From NCBI GenBank assembly GCA_003229495.1, contig QIEB01000580.1, positions 1 to 36,367 of the forward strand: a stretch of 36,367 bases of DNA. The letters are read 5' to 3'. Positions 16,125 to 25,804 of this stretch are shown one piece after another. Every line of letters starts with the position of its first letter. Position 1 is the first letter of the stretch. The notes under the pieces are model-generated. The model was not told the origin of the DNA, did no database searches, and worked only from the letters and a program-made list of their open reading frames with translations. A program made the translations under genes and the position numbers. Origin of the DNA: Flammeovirgaceae bacterium. Lineage in GTDB: Bacteria; Bacteroidota; Bacteroidia; Cytophagales; Cyclobacteriaceae.

Positions 16125-19100
16125 TTACCCGTCTCTCAATTCTTCTTTCATTACGAATCGCTCAAGCTGCTCTTTGATGTCATCTGGACTTATCCAATAT
16201 TGCCTGCTAAAAACCTCGTAGAACCTCCAACCTTTACTTTTTAGTATAAAGGGGACATATACATGTGCATCTTTTGCAGATATGCTTTGATGGTAGAGAT
16301 CATCATCTGTAAGGATCAGGCCCACAAATTGAGTGTTCCGGCGAAGTACCAGATCGGCAAATGGGAGCGATTCCTCTAAGGAATGAGCGTTGTTTGGAAA
16401 CGTCATAGCTTTGAGTTTTTTCTTTAGGTACCAACTACTTTGGAACTGATTGTCTTCAGATACCATTTGCTGAGGAATACCTTCAGAAATTTCCCAGGCA
16501 TAACTTAAGTATTTCTTTAGCAATTTGGGACCTTCATTCTTACTTTCCCCAACTTTAAGATCCTTTGGCATTATGCTGGAGATCACGTAGACCTTCTCTC
16601 TTGCCCGGGTAATTGCAACATTCAACCGGTTTTCTCCTCCAACTGCATTAAGGCTACCAAAATTCATGCTCAGTTTACCTTTAATATCATGGGCGTAACC
16701 AATGGAGAAAATAATTATATCCTTTTCGTCACCTTGTACATTTTCAATATTCTTTATGATCAAAGTAGAGGGTAATGGCTGGGCGGATTGGATGGCCCGG
16801 TCTTCCAGGCACTCCATGATATATTGTTGTTGTTGAATATTAAAGGTTACAATACCAATGGTTTTATCAGGTGTTTCCTTGCATATTTTATCTACCAGCA
16901 TCACTACTTCCATAGCTTCGTTCTGGTTAATGCTCCGTTCCCACAAACCATTAATCTTTATGTATTGGATAGCAGGCGCCCCTTCCTTGATAACCTGGTA
17001 ATCTGGAAGCATTCTTAATTTCCCCTGGTAAAAATGTTGGTTGGAAAATGCGATCAGGTCCAGGGACTTACTTCTATAATGTCCTTGAAGAGGAATCTGA
17101 GGAAGGTGTTTACTGGCAAGGTCTAGCAAAGAATCAATTTCAAGATCAATGTCCTCTGGATCCTCCTCTTGCCATCTGATGGTATACAAGTCATTTGGAG
17201 TCAACTGTTTGCTATCTCCTGTGACAACTACCTGGCGGGCCCGGTAAATGGAAGGGATTCCTTTTTCAGCAAAACACTGGGAAGCTTCGTCAAAGATTAC
17301 CAAATCAAACAGCACTTTCATAGGAGTGATGGCACTTACTGATTCCGGGCTAGCCAACCAGCATGGAACTAATGTGAATAGTTCATCACTAAAATGTGAC
17401 AAAAGTTTTCTAATAGGCCAAATTCTCCTTTTCTTGGAAACCTGATGTCTAAGGTCCCGGTACGAAATCATATTGTTTAGCCGGTTATACTTGACATCCT
17501 TGTATACATATTCTCGCAGCTTTAACAATAATATCTCCTGGCTGATTTCGAACTTCATTTTTACCTGGTTCCGATATTCCTCTTCCAACTGCTTCAGTTT
17601 CAATGAAGATACCATTCTCAACAATGGATATTTCACCTCAATGTGTTCTATCCATGCAAGTTTCAAACTGTTATCAAACAAAACCACCACATCGATCCCC
17701 TCTTTTTCCGAGCAAAGTTCATAAAGCTTTGCAATGGCAGATTTTTCGGTGGCAGTAAAGCTTTGCTCCAACTTATCGAATTCACATAAATTTTCGAATT
17801 CCTTGTTCAAAGACCCTTGCAGTTCTTTTTTCAATTTTAGATCACCCAAAATGAATGCGATTTGCTTTGGCAGTAAGTACCTAATCCACACCTTTTTCTT
17901 TTCAGGAAGTTCAGTAAGTATGGTAAGAAGCTCTTCTAACAACTTTTTCAGGTCTTCATATGACAGCTTTGATACGTTAAAATACTCATTAAAATTGCGC
18001 TGACTAACGAAGATTTTTTGTGCTTCGATGGCCTTCTTTTGATAATAAAACCAGGCTTGGAAATCAACCTGATGGTACGTTGTTGGTATTTCCTTTAGCC
18101 AGGAGTACGCTTTAAGTTTCGATAAATTATGTTCCAGATTAAGACGATTATCCATCTTCTCCAGCAGCATGCTGAAACCATCAGGATTTTTCAACAAGCC
18201 ATTGGCCTTCAGTACCCGTTGATACTGCATTTTCTCTTTGCTGAACAAATTCCAATTAAGCCATTTGAATATATTTTTGCGGGATTCAATCCGTTGTTGA
18301 ATAATCTCCTGAAACGAACCTAATTCACTTGTGGGGATGCTTACTTCGGGGCCCTCCTTTTTATAGCAATTGAGCACTACCCGTTCGATGTTCGCCAAGC
18401 CCAAATGATGCTTGTGAATATCCTTATAGTCCACTTGGTGATTAAAAAATCTATATACCGTTGGATCCTTGGTCAGGCTGACAAACTTGAGTATGTCTTC
18501 CCTACTATTGATAATTTCCTCCAGAGTTTCGAAAGAAACGGTAGTATTTAATATTATTGAAGCCTTTTGAACAGTGTCATCAGCGTACTTTTTGATCTCA
18601 TCAATCAAGTTGCTTATCGACTTCAGGTCTTTGATGGTAAAGGAATGAAACGACCTGCGATCTTTCCATAGAAAGTCAGGTTGATTAAGCTGCTGCCAAT
18701 AGTTATTATAAACATTCAGTTTTCGTTTGAATGCTTCCGCCTCGATCATCGGAAAATGTTTGTACTCTTGTTTCAGGTTTATTGACGGTCCGTCTAACTC
18801 TGATGTCAGATATAACTCTTTCACTGATATTCCACATTCCTGTTGGTCAAAAAGCGCCTGCTTAAACTCTTCAAACTCCTCGGTAATCTGATCGGTCCTT
18901 CGACTGACCTGTAGGAATTGTCTTTCCAATTGAATAGCATCCAGGCTGCTATTCAATCGCTTATAGTCATCTAGATTTTCTATTTGCTCCAGAATTTGGG
19001 CATACAGTTCCTTTCTGTCGTTCTTAAAATCATGGACCAACGCTATGAATTTGCCCATCCCCACCTCCTGCAATCTCTCGGAAACTACATCCAGTGCAGC

Positions 19101-20138
19101 TCTTTTCTGACATACCAGAAGCACCCTTTTACCTCTGGATGCATAGTCTGCCATTACATTGGATATTAATTGGGATTTACCGGTACCGGGTGGCCCTTGT
19201 ATTACCAAGGATTTTCCAGATTTTATAGCCGTTAACGCATTCTCTTGAAAAGCATCTAATTTAAACGGAGTTACCGTTCGTTCCTCCTTTAAAGAGGATA
19301 AAAAACTAAATTCATGGGTGGCACCATCAAAATGCTGGCCACTGAAAAAAGAGCTAAGATCCAAAATGGATTTGTCTTCAAGAAGAGTCAAATAGTCCGG
19401 GACCAAATATGATCCTGCCTGTGGAAATAACCCCAATATTGCCTCAGGCTGCAAGGTAATAGTTCCTTGCTTAAAGTGTTCTTTATACTCAGCCTTGTTG
19501 AATGCCCTGAATGGCAACAGATTATCTGTGAAATTCTGTTGATTAAAATTTAATTCGATTCCACTATTTTTAAACAATTCATAGAGTGCCACCCGAAAGG
19601 ACCTACTTTCCGAAGGAAACTCCTCAAAATTGAAATCCATGAGCTGCTCATCAACCGTAACTTTATTGAAATAGGCATAAGCCAATAGAAAACTCCGGTT
19701 CAAATAACAATACTCATCTGTTCTGGCTTTTAGAATCCACCCGTTTTCCTCTATGTGCAGGGACACCGGGAAAAACAACAAGGGTGCACGCACCGGGGTG
19801 CCATCGGAAAAAGACCCACAAGCAAAAGGCCATGCCATGAAAAGATCCTTGGCACCCCGTTCTTCCAACACAAACCGGTCAAAACGTGCTAATTTTCGCA
19901 GTTTTTGACTTACCATATTGTTGGTTTCATCCCGGCTGTCCAGTACCCGGCAAAGGAATACTTCTTTCTTTCTTTTGATAAGTTGTTCTACAATCGAAAA
20001 AGCGGGTTTTCTATTGAGAAAATCAAGTTCATTTATATCTACAAACCGACTGGCGGCTAATCTTAGTAACAATAACGATTTATTCCTGGACGTCAGGTTG
20101 GTCAGGCGGCGCAGATACGAATTGAGGATTCTATGCAT
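16125..20138 (-). CDS. DUF4011-like, superfamily 1 helicase with C-terminal Vsr-like domain
   Basis: This protein has 1337 residues. The N-terminus carries a DUF4011-like opening (RRLTNLTSRNKSLLLLRL, 10-27). Helicase motifs follow: Walker A GPPGTGKS (315-322), motif II FDEAS (949-953), motif III GDSKQLT (974-980), GHYRS (1019-1023), VQGDEKD (1134-1140) and NVAITRARE (1173-1181). About 620 residues, largely helical and coiled-coil-like, sit between Walker A and motif II. The last 70 residues resemble the Vsr-like (MTES_1575-type) nuclease domain: TDDDLYHQS (1277-1285), KD (1289-1290) and SKGWRFYEVFSRQYW (1301-1315). The glutamate of the usual ECDG motif appears to be leucine (L1276). COG1112-type helicases of this design recur in antiviral defence. 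Direct neighbours are not defence genes, so the role is inferred only. It starts 39 bases after the HhH gene on the same strand. Confidence 0.82.
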   Translation of the reverse strand: MHRILNSYLRRLTNLTSRNKSLLLLRLAASRFVDINELDFLNRKPAFSIVEQLIKRKKEVFLCRVLDSRDETNNMVSQKLRKLARFDRFVLEERGAKDLFMAWPFACGSFSDGTPVRAPLLFFPVSLHIEENGWILKARTDEYCYLNRSFLLAYAYFNKVTVDEQLMDFNFEEFPSESRSFRVALYELFKNSGIELNFNQQNFTDNLLPFRAFNKAEYKEHFKQGTITLQPEAILGLFPQAGSYLVPDYLTLLEDKSILDLSSFFSGQHFDGATHEFSFLSSLKEERTVTPFKLDAFQENALTAIKSGKSLVIQGPPGTGKSQLISNVMADYASRGKRVLLVCQKRAALDVVSERLQEVGMGKFIALVHDFKNDRKELYAQILEQIENLDDYKRLNSSLDAIQLERQFLQVSRRTDQITEEFEEFKQALFDQQECGISVKELYLTSELDGPSINLKQEYKHFPMIEAEAFKRKLNVYNNYWQQLNQPDFLWKDRRSFHSFTIKDLKSISNLIDEIKKYADDTVQKASIILNTTVSFETLEEIINSREDILKFVSLTKDPTVYRFFNHQVDYKDIHKHHLGLANIERVVLNCYKKEGPEVSIPTSELGSFQEIIQQRIESRKNIFKWLNWNLFSKEKMQYQRVLKANGLLKNPDGFSMLLEKMDNRLNLEHNLSKLKAYSWLKEIPTTYHQVDFQAWFYYQKKAIEAQKIFVSQRNFNEYFNVSKLSYEDLKKLLEELLTILTELPEKKKVWIRYLLPKQIAFILGDLKLKKELQGSLNKEFENLCEFDKLEQSFTATEKSAIAKLYELCSEKEGIDVVVLFDNSLKLAWIEHIEVKYPLLRMVSSLKLKQLEEEYRNQVKMKFEISQEILLLKLREYVYKDVKYNRLNNMISYRDLRHQVSKKRRIWPIRKLLSHFSDELFTLVPCWLASPESVSAITPMKVLFDLVIFDEASQCFAEKGIPSIYRARQVVVTGDSKQLTPNDLYTIRWQEEDPEDIDLEIDSLLDLASKHLPQIPLQGHYRSKSLDLIAFSNQHFYQGKLRMLPDYQVIKEGAPAIQYIKINGLWERSINQNEAMEVVMLVDKICKETPDKTIGIVTFNIQQQQYIMECLEDRAIQSAQPLPSTLIIKNIENVQGDEKDIIIFSIGYAHDIKGKLSMNFGSLNAVGGENRLNVAITRAREKVYVISSIMPKDLKVGESKNEGPKLLKKYLSYAWEISEGIPQQMVSEDNQFQSSWYLKKKLKAMTFPNNAHSLEESLPFADLVLRRNTQFVGLILTDDDLYHQSISAKDAHVYVPFILKSKGWRFYEVFSRQYWISPDDIKEQLERFVMKEELRDG

Positions 20139-20177
20139 GATTGAATAGAGGTCAAATTCAAAAAAAATAGCGCGAAA

Positions 20178-21068
20178 TCAAAAATCCAAATATGGATAAA
20201 CTCTAAGATAAGTACTATCGTTGATTATATGTATCTTTTTTATTTCTTCTACATTTTGAAATGATCCGTGTTGATCCCGGTAGGTAATTATGGCCTTAGC
20301 CTGATTGAATGAAATGTAGGGGTGTGAGGCAATTTTTTTAAAATCATCAGTATTTAAATTGATCTTGTTAAGGTGAGTGTCAGGTTTAACAAAAAGTTGC
20401 TTGTTGAGGTTCATCTGTACTTCTGGCGACAGACCGTAAACCTCTTTAAGTTGTTCCATCGAGTAATATCCACCCAATAAATTCCTATACTTTACCACAC
20501 GCTTACTCAAGACCGGCCCTATGCCATAGATGCCCTGTAGCCAAACGCTGTCAACCTTATTTAGGTCTTTCCTGGTGGTGTTTTTATAAGTGACTTTTTT
20601 TGAACGTCGCTTTTGTGCTGTTTGTTCATTAGCATCCGGCACCGAATCCATAGGATCAAGGTCAACCCAAGGACTTAGTGCAATCCAAATAGAATCGGTC
20701 ATTCCAAAAATTTTTTTCAGATCCTTCGGTTGGTAAAAACGTCCTCCTGATTCCCGGTACTTGATCATATTAGCAGCTACAAATAGCTCTAGTCCCCATG
20801 AGACCAGACTGTCATATGCAATTGTATTGGGATCGAATGATCGTATGGAGTGGTGCTTTGCGGGAAATGTGTCTTGAAATGCTTTAAGTATCTGGGATAT
20901 GCTATCCAGGAATACAGGATCTTCAAGGTCGAATTTCTGAGCAGAGGGGAATCGTGTAACCCCGAAATGAATCACCATAAGTAGGGCTATTAACACCAGG
21001 TAACCATTTGCCTCTGTTCTGGAAAACCCAAAACTACTCCGGATCCAACATACTATTGTTCTGTACAA
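20178..21068 (-). CDS. Membrane-anchored protein with three helix-hairpin-helix repeats (ComEA-like)
   Basis: This 296-residue protein has one membrane helix near the N-terminus (about 22-40, GYLVLIALLMVIHFGVTRFP). Three helix-hairpin-helix units follow: about 86-130 (SWGLELFVAANMIKYRESGG), about 168-215 (NKVDSVWLQGIYGIGPVLSK) and about 235-290 (INLNTDDFKKIASHPYISFN). The middle unit keeps the canonical GIGP hairpin. ComEA-like repeats bind double-stranded DNA; a membrane-tethered DNA-binding role such as DNA uptake is inference. A basic patch (KRRSKK, 153-158) precedes the second unit. No ATG is available: TTG at 21068 is the likely start, since TAA lies ten codons upstream. The helicase gene follows after 39 bases, so cotranscription is likely. 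Confidence 0.8.
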   Translation of the reverse strand: MYRTIVCWIRSSFGFSRTEANGYLVLIALLMVIHFGVTRFPSAQKFDLEDPVFLDSISQILKAFQDTFPAKHHSIRSFDPNTIAYDSLVSWGLELFVAANMIKYRESGGRFYQPKDLKKIFGMTDSIWIALSPWVDLDPMDSVPDANEQTAQKRRSKKVTYKNTTRKDLNKVDSVWLQGIYGIGPVLSKRVVKYRNLLGGYYSMEQLKEVYGLSPEVQMNLNKQLFVKPDTHLNKINLNTDDFKKIASHPYISFNQAKAIITYRDQHGSFQNVEEIKKIHIINDSTYLRVYPYLDF

Positions 21069-21235
21069 ATCGAGATTTTTACCCTGGATAATAGTTTATG
21101 ACAGGTTCAAATTGGAATATTATGAACTTTTTAAGCATGAACTGAAGTTATGACGTAGAACGATCATAAATAACCTGGAAAAAGTTTAATTTGTAGCATT
21201 TCGTATTAACTTGCTCCTTTAGTCTCGAAGTATTC

Positions 21236-22522
21236 ATGCACAATCATTTCAAAGTCATTAGTATTTCCCATAAAACTGCTGCTGTGGAAGTAAGGGAACG
21301 TATGGCCTTAAACTCGGAGGAAACTATTCAGGTCTTGGAACGTGTTCGAGATATTTTTGCCCTTCGAGATGTTATGGTTTTGTCAACATGCAATCGAAGC
21401 GAAATTTATTACGGATCAGATAAAGACCTTAGTGAAGAACTGATTAAGATCCTGGCTTTACAAAATAACCTTGAAGACGTTGAATACTTTAAAAGTTATT
21501 TTGAGAATATCACAGATCATCTCCAAGCCGTAGAACATTTGTTCAGAGTGGCTACAGGCCTCGAGTCTCAAATCGTTGGGGACATGCAGATAACAAATCA
21601 GGTGAAAACGGCCTATCAACTATCTGCTGATGCTGACATGGCAGGACCTTTCCTGCATCGTCTACTGCACACAGCTTTTTATATCAATAAGAAGGTAGTA
21701 CAGGAAACCGCATTTAGGGATGGAGCTGCTTCCATCAGTTATGCTGCACTTGAATTAATTGCCGAGCTTACAGTTAATCTGGAGGCCCCCAGGGTAATGA
21801 TCATTGGGTTAGGAAACGTGGGTACTGATTTGTGCTTGAACATTTCAGATCATAAGAACTTTCAGAATTACCAGGTGCTTCTGGCAAACCGTACAGGGGA
21901 CAAAGCTGATAAACTAGCCAAAACATGCGGTTTCAAGTCAATTCCTTTCGATTCTGTAAAAGACCACTTTTCAGAGATTGATTTGGTAGTTACGGCAGTT
22001 AATAATCACAATTTATTAATTGACAGGGAGCTTATATCAAAATTTCCCGTCGGTAATTTCAAGTACTTTGTTGATTTAAGTGTACCTCGTAGTGTAGAAA
22101 CTGGGATCGAGGAGATCAATGGAGTACTTCTTTACAACATCGACGATATTCAGTCACGTGCTGATGAAGCCTTAAAACGGCGCATGTCATCTATTCCGAA
22201 AGTAGAAGCCCTTTTGGCAGAGGCTATTGCTGACTTTGATGATTGGAGCAAGGACATAAGCGTAAATCCTACTATCAATAAGTTGAAGAATGCATTAGAG
22301 CAGATCAGGAAAGAGGAAATCGCCAGGTATTTGAAGGATGCTTCGAACGATGAATCCGATATGTTGGAAAAATTGACTAAGAGTATCATGCAAAAGGTGA
22401 TCAAGCTGCCAGTGCTTCAGTTGAAGGCAGCCTGTAGAAGGGGTGATGCTGAAACTTTGATTGATGTTCTAAACGACCTTTTTAACCTTGAAAAAGATAC
22501 TATATCAGGGGAAAAGAAATAA
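21236..22522 (+). CDS. hemA: Glutamyl-tRNA reductase
   Basis: This 428-residue enzyme reduces Glu-tRNA to glutamate-1-semialdehyde with NADPH, the first step of tetrapyrrole synthesis by the C5 route. The catalytic domain has SHKTAAVEVRERMAL (11-25) and LSTCNRSEIYYG, with nucleophile C52. ATGLESQIVGDMQITNQVK is the tRNA/active-site region. The NADPH domain carries VMIIGLGNVGTDL, and FVDLSVPRSVE and YNIDDIQ follow. The C-terminal dimerisation helix contains INKLKNALEQIRKEEIARY. Family usage is usually HKTAPVE, so A15 replaces the common P. In many Bacteroidetes hemA is followed by hemC, but here no other heme gene is near. The HhH gene is divergent with a 167-base gap, and the WG gene lies 110 bases downstream. 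Confidence 0.96.
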   Translation: MHNHFKVISISHKTAAVEVRERMALNSEETIQVLERVRDIFALRDVMVLSTCNRSEIYYGSDKDLSEELIKILALQNNLEDVEYFKSYFENITDHLQAVEHLFRVATGLESQIVGDMQITNQVKTAYQLSADADMAGPFLHRLLHTAFYINKKVVQETAFRDGAASISYAALELIAELTVNLEAPRVMIIGLGNVGTDLCLNISDHKNFQNYQVLLANRTGDKADKLAKTCGFKSIPFDSVKDHFSEIDLVVTAVNNHNLLIDRELISKFPVGNFKYFVDLSVPRSVETGIEEINGVLLYNIDDIQSRADEALKRRMSSIPKVEALLAEAIADFDDWSKDISVNPTINKLKNALEQIRKEEIARYLKDASNDESDMLEKLTKSIMQKVIKLPVLQLKAACRRGDAETLIDVLNDLFNLEKDTISGEKK

Positions 22523-22632
22523 TGCCAGCTTTCTAAGACCTGTAAGTTTTTGCCTTAAAATCAAACCTATCCACTTGGCTATCTCCTCACTTATCCATTA
22601 ATTGCGTGAATTAATATATAATTAAGACCTGA

Positions 22633-24789
22633 GTGGAAAGTATTCTTCCTAGATTAATCATCCGTAAACTACAGCCTTTGCTTTGGGTGGTCTTTTTGAT
22701 TTCCCTGTCTTTAACCCAAAGCAAATTATCCGCAAATATCATTGAGGAAGATTATGTTATTTTCCAGGTTAACAATAAAAAAGGTCTGCGTGACTCAAAA
22801 GACAAAGTTGTTATTCCTGCAGAATATGACGATCTGGGCTGGTCTATTGGTGAATTTCATCCGCTCAATGATGTGCTTGGATATAAACAAGATGAATTGT
22901 GGGGCTTGATAACCCTGAAAAACAAGAAAATAACCACCCCCAGCTACTTCAACCTATATCCCCTTAACAGGCAACTGATTGTGGCATCCAAATTTGATGT
23001 AATCCTTCAGCAAGAGCGCTACGGGATTATAGACCTGAACGGGATTGTAGTGTTAAACTTTGAATACAGGCTGCTAAACATATTCAACAACCTAATTGTT
23101 GCTTCTAAAAAGGTGAATTCCGAATGGAAATACGGAATGATTGACATCTCCTTTCAGGAGGTCCTTCCGTATAAATACTCCTTGATTAAACCCCTGAACA
23201 ATCAATATGCGATAATCAAGGATCAGGAACTGACCGGACTGGTGAATGCCAACGGCCAGGTACTTGTTCATCCCAAATATCATGTAGTTGAACTAAAAGG
23301 CAAAGAATTTCGTGGTAAAGTGCTTGATACCTACGAAATTAAAAACGTCCAAAACCAACTTGTGGCCTCTCTTCAGTTGAAAAACCTAAAAAAAGCAGAC
23401 CAAGGGGTTTTGGTGGGGTTGGGTTTGGAAAATAGTCAACTGATAAACGCCCAGGGGCAATTAGTGAAATCTTTTCCTCAAACTCATGTATTTGAATTCA
23501 GTAATGGTAAGGCGGTAATTAAGCGTGATGGCCGCATTGGGGTGATCAACGCTGCAGGAGAGGTACTGATTCCCACCACCAACAAATCTGTTTGGATCAA
23601 GGACTATTTCCTGGGTGTAGAATTTCAAGAAAACAAATGGACCCTGCTTAATTCTGAGTTGCAAAAGGTTACCGGCAGGGAATACCAGGAGATAAGACCT
23701 GCAACTGAAGGACTGTTTCCCATTAAAAGACAAAACAGCTGGGGTTTTATTGATAACAATGGCACTGAGGTAATACCACCTCAATATCAGGAAGTAGCTG
23801 ACTTTAAAGAGGATGTGGCCTATGCAAATTACCTGGGAAGCTGGGGATTGATTGATAAATCTGGAAACTGGCTGATAAAACCTCGTTTTGTCAAACTCGA
23901 AAAAATAACTAAGAACACTTACCTCTTTAAAACCAACACACATTACGGATTAGTAAATACCAGTCAGGAGGAAATCTATCATACACTTAACCAACTTCAA
24001 GCTACAGAAACCGGGGTTATTGAACAGAACAAAGACCACCAATATGGTTTAATCTCATTGGAAGGGGAGCAAATGCTTTCTTTACAATACCAAAAGATCA
24101 GCGTTTTCAAGGAAGACCCCAAATACTATCAATTTGAGGACGAAAACGGAAAAGGTATTTTTGACATCTCCCGGCGCATTTTTGTCCGGGACACTGGAAT
24201 CCAGGAGATGAGAACTCTGGACCAGGGATATATTGGAGTCCGAATCAATGATCAATATGGATTCATTGATGTGAACGGAAAGCTTCGAATCGCCAATCGA
24301 TATGAGGACGTTGGCGTATTCAGCGAAGATATGTCACCGGTGAAGTTAAAGGGCAAATGGGGGTATGTAGACCGATTGGAACGATTGAAAGTGCAGCCTT
24401 TGTATGAGACTGCAGATCACTTTATTAATGATCTTGCAATTGTTTCTCAAAACCAAAGGTTTGGGTTAATCAATAAAGCCGGTGAGGTGATTCTTGCTTT
24501 GGAATACGATCGATTGGAACGATTTCAGGAAGGCAAATTCTTTTGCTATCAGGGCCAAAGAGTTGGATTAGTTAACGAAAATGGCAAAGTACTGCTATAT
24601 CCCGGATATAGTAGTTTGCAAATCCTTGAAAACGGCCTTTTTAAAGCATCGAAAAATGGCAAGCAAGGGCTTATCAGCAAACAGGGAAAGATATTAATAC
24701 CAACAGTGTATGATGAACTAATTTATGATCAGTTCAATGATCTTTACCTTTTAAACAGGAAGTATCCCTGGGACATTATCAAGCTTTAA
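22633..24789 (+). CDS. WG-repeat protein, exported
   Basis: This 718-residue protein is made almost entirely of WG (beta-propeller-like) repeats, roughly 17 units of about 40 residues. Typical units are SWGFIDNNGTEVIPPQYQEV, SWGLIDKSGNWLIKPRF, QYGFIDVNGKLRIANRYEDV and KQGLISKQGKILIPTVYDEL. The N-terminus (LLWVVFLISLSLTQSKLSA) is a signal peptide, so it acts outside the cytoplasm. The start is GTG at 22633; no nearby ATG would keep the signal peptide. WG repeats are common in Bacteroidetes and Firmicutes and are thought to mediate protein or ligand binding, but no function is known. Its stop lies eight bases from that of the convergent floA. The 110 bases before it hold an AT-rich palindrome (22598-22614) and no good promoter. 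Confidence 0.88.
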   Translation: MESILPRLIIRKLQPLLWVVFLISLSLTQSKLSANIIEEDYVIFQVNNKKGLRDSKDKVVIPAEYDDLGWSIGEFHPLNDVLGYKQDELWGLITLKNKKITTPSYFNLYPLNRQLIVASKFDVILQQERYGIIDLNGIVVLNFEYRLLNIFNNLIVASKKVNSEWKYGMIDISFQEVLPYKYSLIKPLNNQYAIIKDQELTGLVNANGQVLVHPKYHVVELKGKEFRGKVLDTYEIKNVQNQLVASLQLKNLKKADQGVLVGLGLENSQLINAQGQLVKSFPQTHVFEFSNGKAVIKRDGRIGVINAAGEVLIPTTNKSVWIKDYFLGVEFQENKWTLLNSELQKVTGREYQEIRPATEGLFPIKRQNSWGFIDNNGTEVIPPQYQEVADFKEDVAYANYLGSWGLIDKSGNWLIKPRFVKLEKITKNTYLFKTNTHYGLVNTSQEEIYHTLNQLQATETGVIEQNKDHQYGLISLEGEQMLSLQYQKISVFKEDPKYYQFEDENGKGIFDISRRIFVRDTGIQEMRTLDQGYIGVRINDQYGFIDVNGKLRIANRYEDVGVFSEDMSPVKLKGKWGYVDRLERLKVQPLYETADHFINDLAIVSQNQRFGLINKAGEVILALEYDRLERFQEGKFFCYQGQRVGLVNENGKVLLYPGYSSLQILENGLFKASKNGKQGLISKQGKILIPTVYDELIYDQFNDLYLLNRKYPWDIIKL

Positions 24790-24797
24790 CCCCCGGA

Positions 24798-25799
24798 TTA
24801 ATCATCTTTTTCAGGTCCCTTACCACCATCAGAATCATCTGCCTTGGAAATTGAATCTCTCATGCCAGTATCAGCTTCAATGTTCTTCATGCGATAATAA
24901 TCCATTATGCCAAGATTTCCCTTGCGGAAAGCTTCGGCCATAGCCTTAGGCACTTCAGCCTCAGCTTCGATTACCCGGGCGCGCATCTCCTGGCTTAGAG
25001 CCTTCATCTCCTGCTCTTTGGCTACCGCCATGGCCCTGCGCTCTTCAGCTTTTGCCTCAGCAACTTTAAGGTCTGAATTGGCTTGATCTATTTGAATTTT
25101 AGCACCAATATTCGCATCAACTTTGGGAACGTCCACATCCGCAATATCAATAGACAGGATTTCAAACGCAGTACCCGCATCAAGACCACGCTCCAACACC
25201 AATTTAGAGATGTTGTCAGGATTCTCTAACACGTCTGTATATTTTGCCGCAGAACCAATGGAGGTGACAATACCTTCCCCTACCCTGGCAAGTATGGTTT
25301 CTTCACCGGCGCCACCTACTAGTCTGCCGATATTGGCCCTAACGGTTACCCTGGCTTTAGCCAAAAGTTGTATTCCATCTCCGGCCACTGCTGAAACAGA
25401 TGGTGTATTAATTACTTTTGGGTTTACTGATAGCTGCACTGCTTCGAATACATCACGACCTGCAAGATCGATGGCAGTTGCCTGTTTAAATGATAGTGTG
25501 ATATTGGCCTTGTCTGCGGAGATCAAGGCCTTTATAACACTTGGCACATGACCTCCAGCCAGGTAATGGGTTTCCAACTCAGTGGTAGTTACTTGTAAAC
25601 CTGCTTTAATGGCCGTGATCATTTCCCTGATGATCACCCCGGGTGGTACCTTACGGATACGCATAAACATAAGTTCAAGTAACCCCACTTTTACTCCCGA
25701 AAAACGGGCCGTGATCCAAAGGTTTACCGGGATAAAGTACAAGAATATAAATACCAGTACTATCGCCAAAAAGATGCCAATCAAAGAAAAAAGATCCAT
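24798..25799 (-). CDS. floA: Flotillin-like protein FloA
   Basis: This 333-residue protein belongs to the YqfA/FloA family, which forms membrane microdomains affecting envelope organisation. One N-terminal membrane helix or hairpin (about 3-26, [20 protein letters not shown]) is followed by an SPFH-like region containing [15 protein letters not shown] and [42 protein letters not shown] and the Ala/Glu-rich coiled coil [20 protein letters not shown] follow, as in flotillins. The C-terminus is acidic and Gly-rich ([13 protein letters not shown]). Length is normal. NfeD lies directly upstream with five bases between, the classic NfeD-flotillin pairing, and proS precedes that, suggesting one minus-strand operon. 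Confidence 0.95.
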   Translation of the reverse strand: MDLFSLIGIFLAIVLVFIFLYFIPVNLWITARFSGVKVGLLELMFMRIRKVPPGVIIREMITAIKAGLQVTTTELETHYLAGGHVPSVIKALISADKANITLSFKQATAIDLAGRDVFEAVQLSVNPKVINTPSVSAVAGDGIQLLAKARVTVRANIGRLVGGAGEETILARVGEGIVTSIGSAAKYTDVLENPDNISKLVLERGLDAGTAFEILSIDIADVDVPKVDANIGAKIQIDQANSDLKVAEAKAEERRAMAVAKEQEMKALSQEMRARVIEAEAEVPKAMAEAFRKGNLGIMDYYRMKNIEADTGMRDSISKADDSDGGKGPEKDD

Positions 25800-25804
25800 A
25801 CGCT

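Noticed and set aside
14272-21068. A complete defence island (DISARM-like or similar) around the DUF4011-like helicase
   Set aside because: No linked DNA methyltransferase, phospholipase D, DUF1998 or toxin gene is present; the only methyltransferase (4054-4827) is 12 kb away and looks like a small-molecule enzyme.
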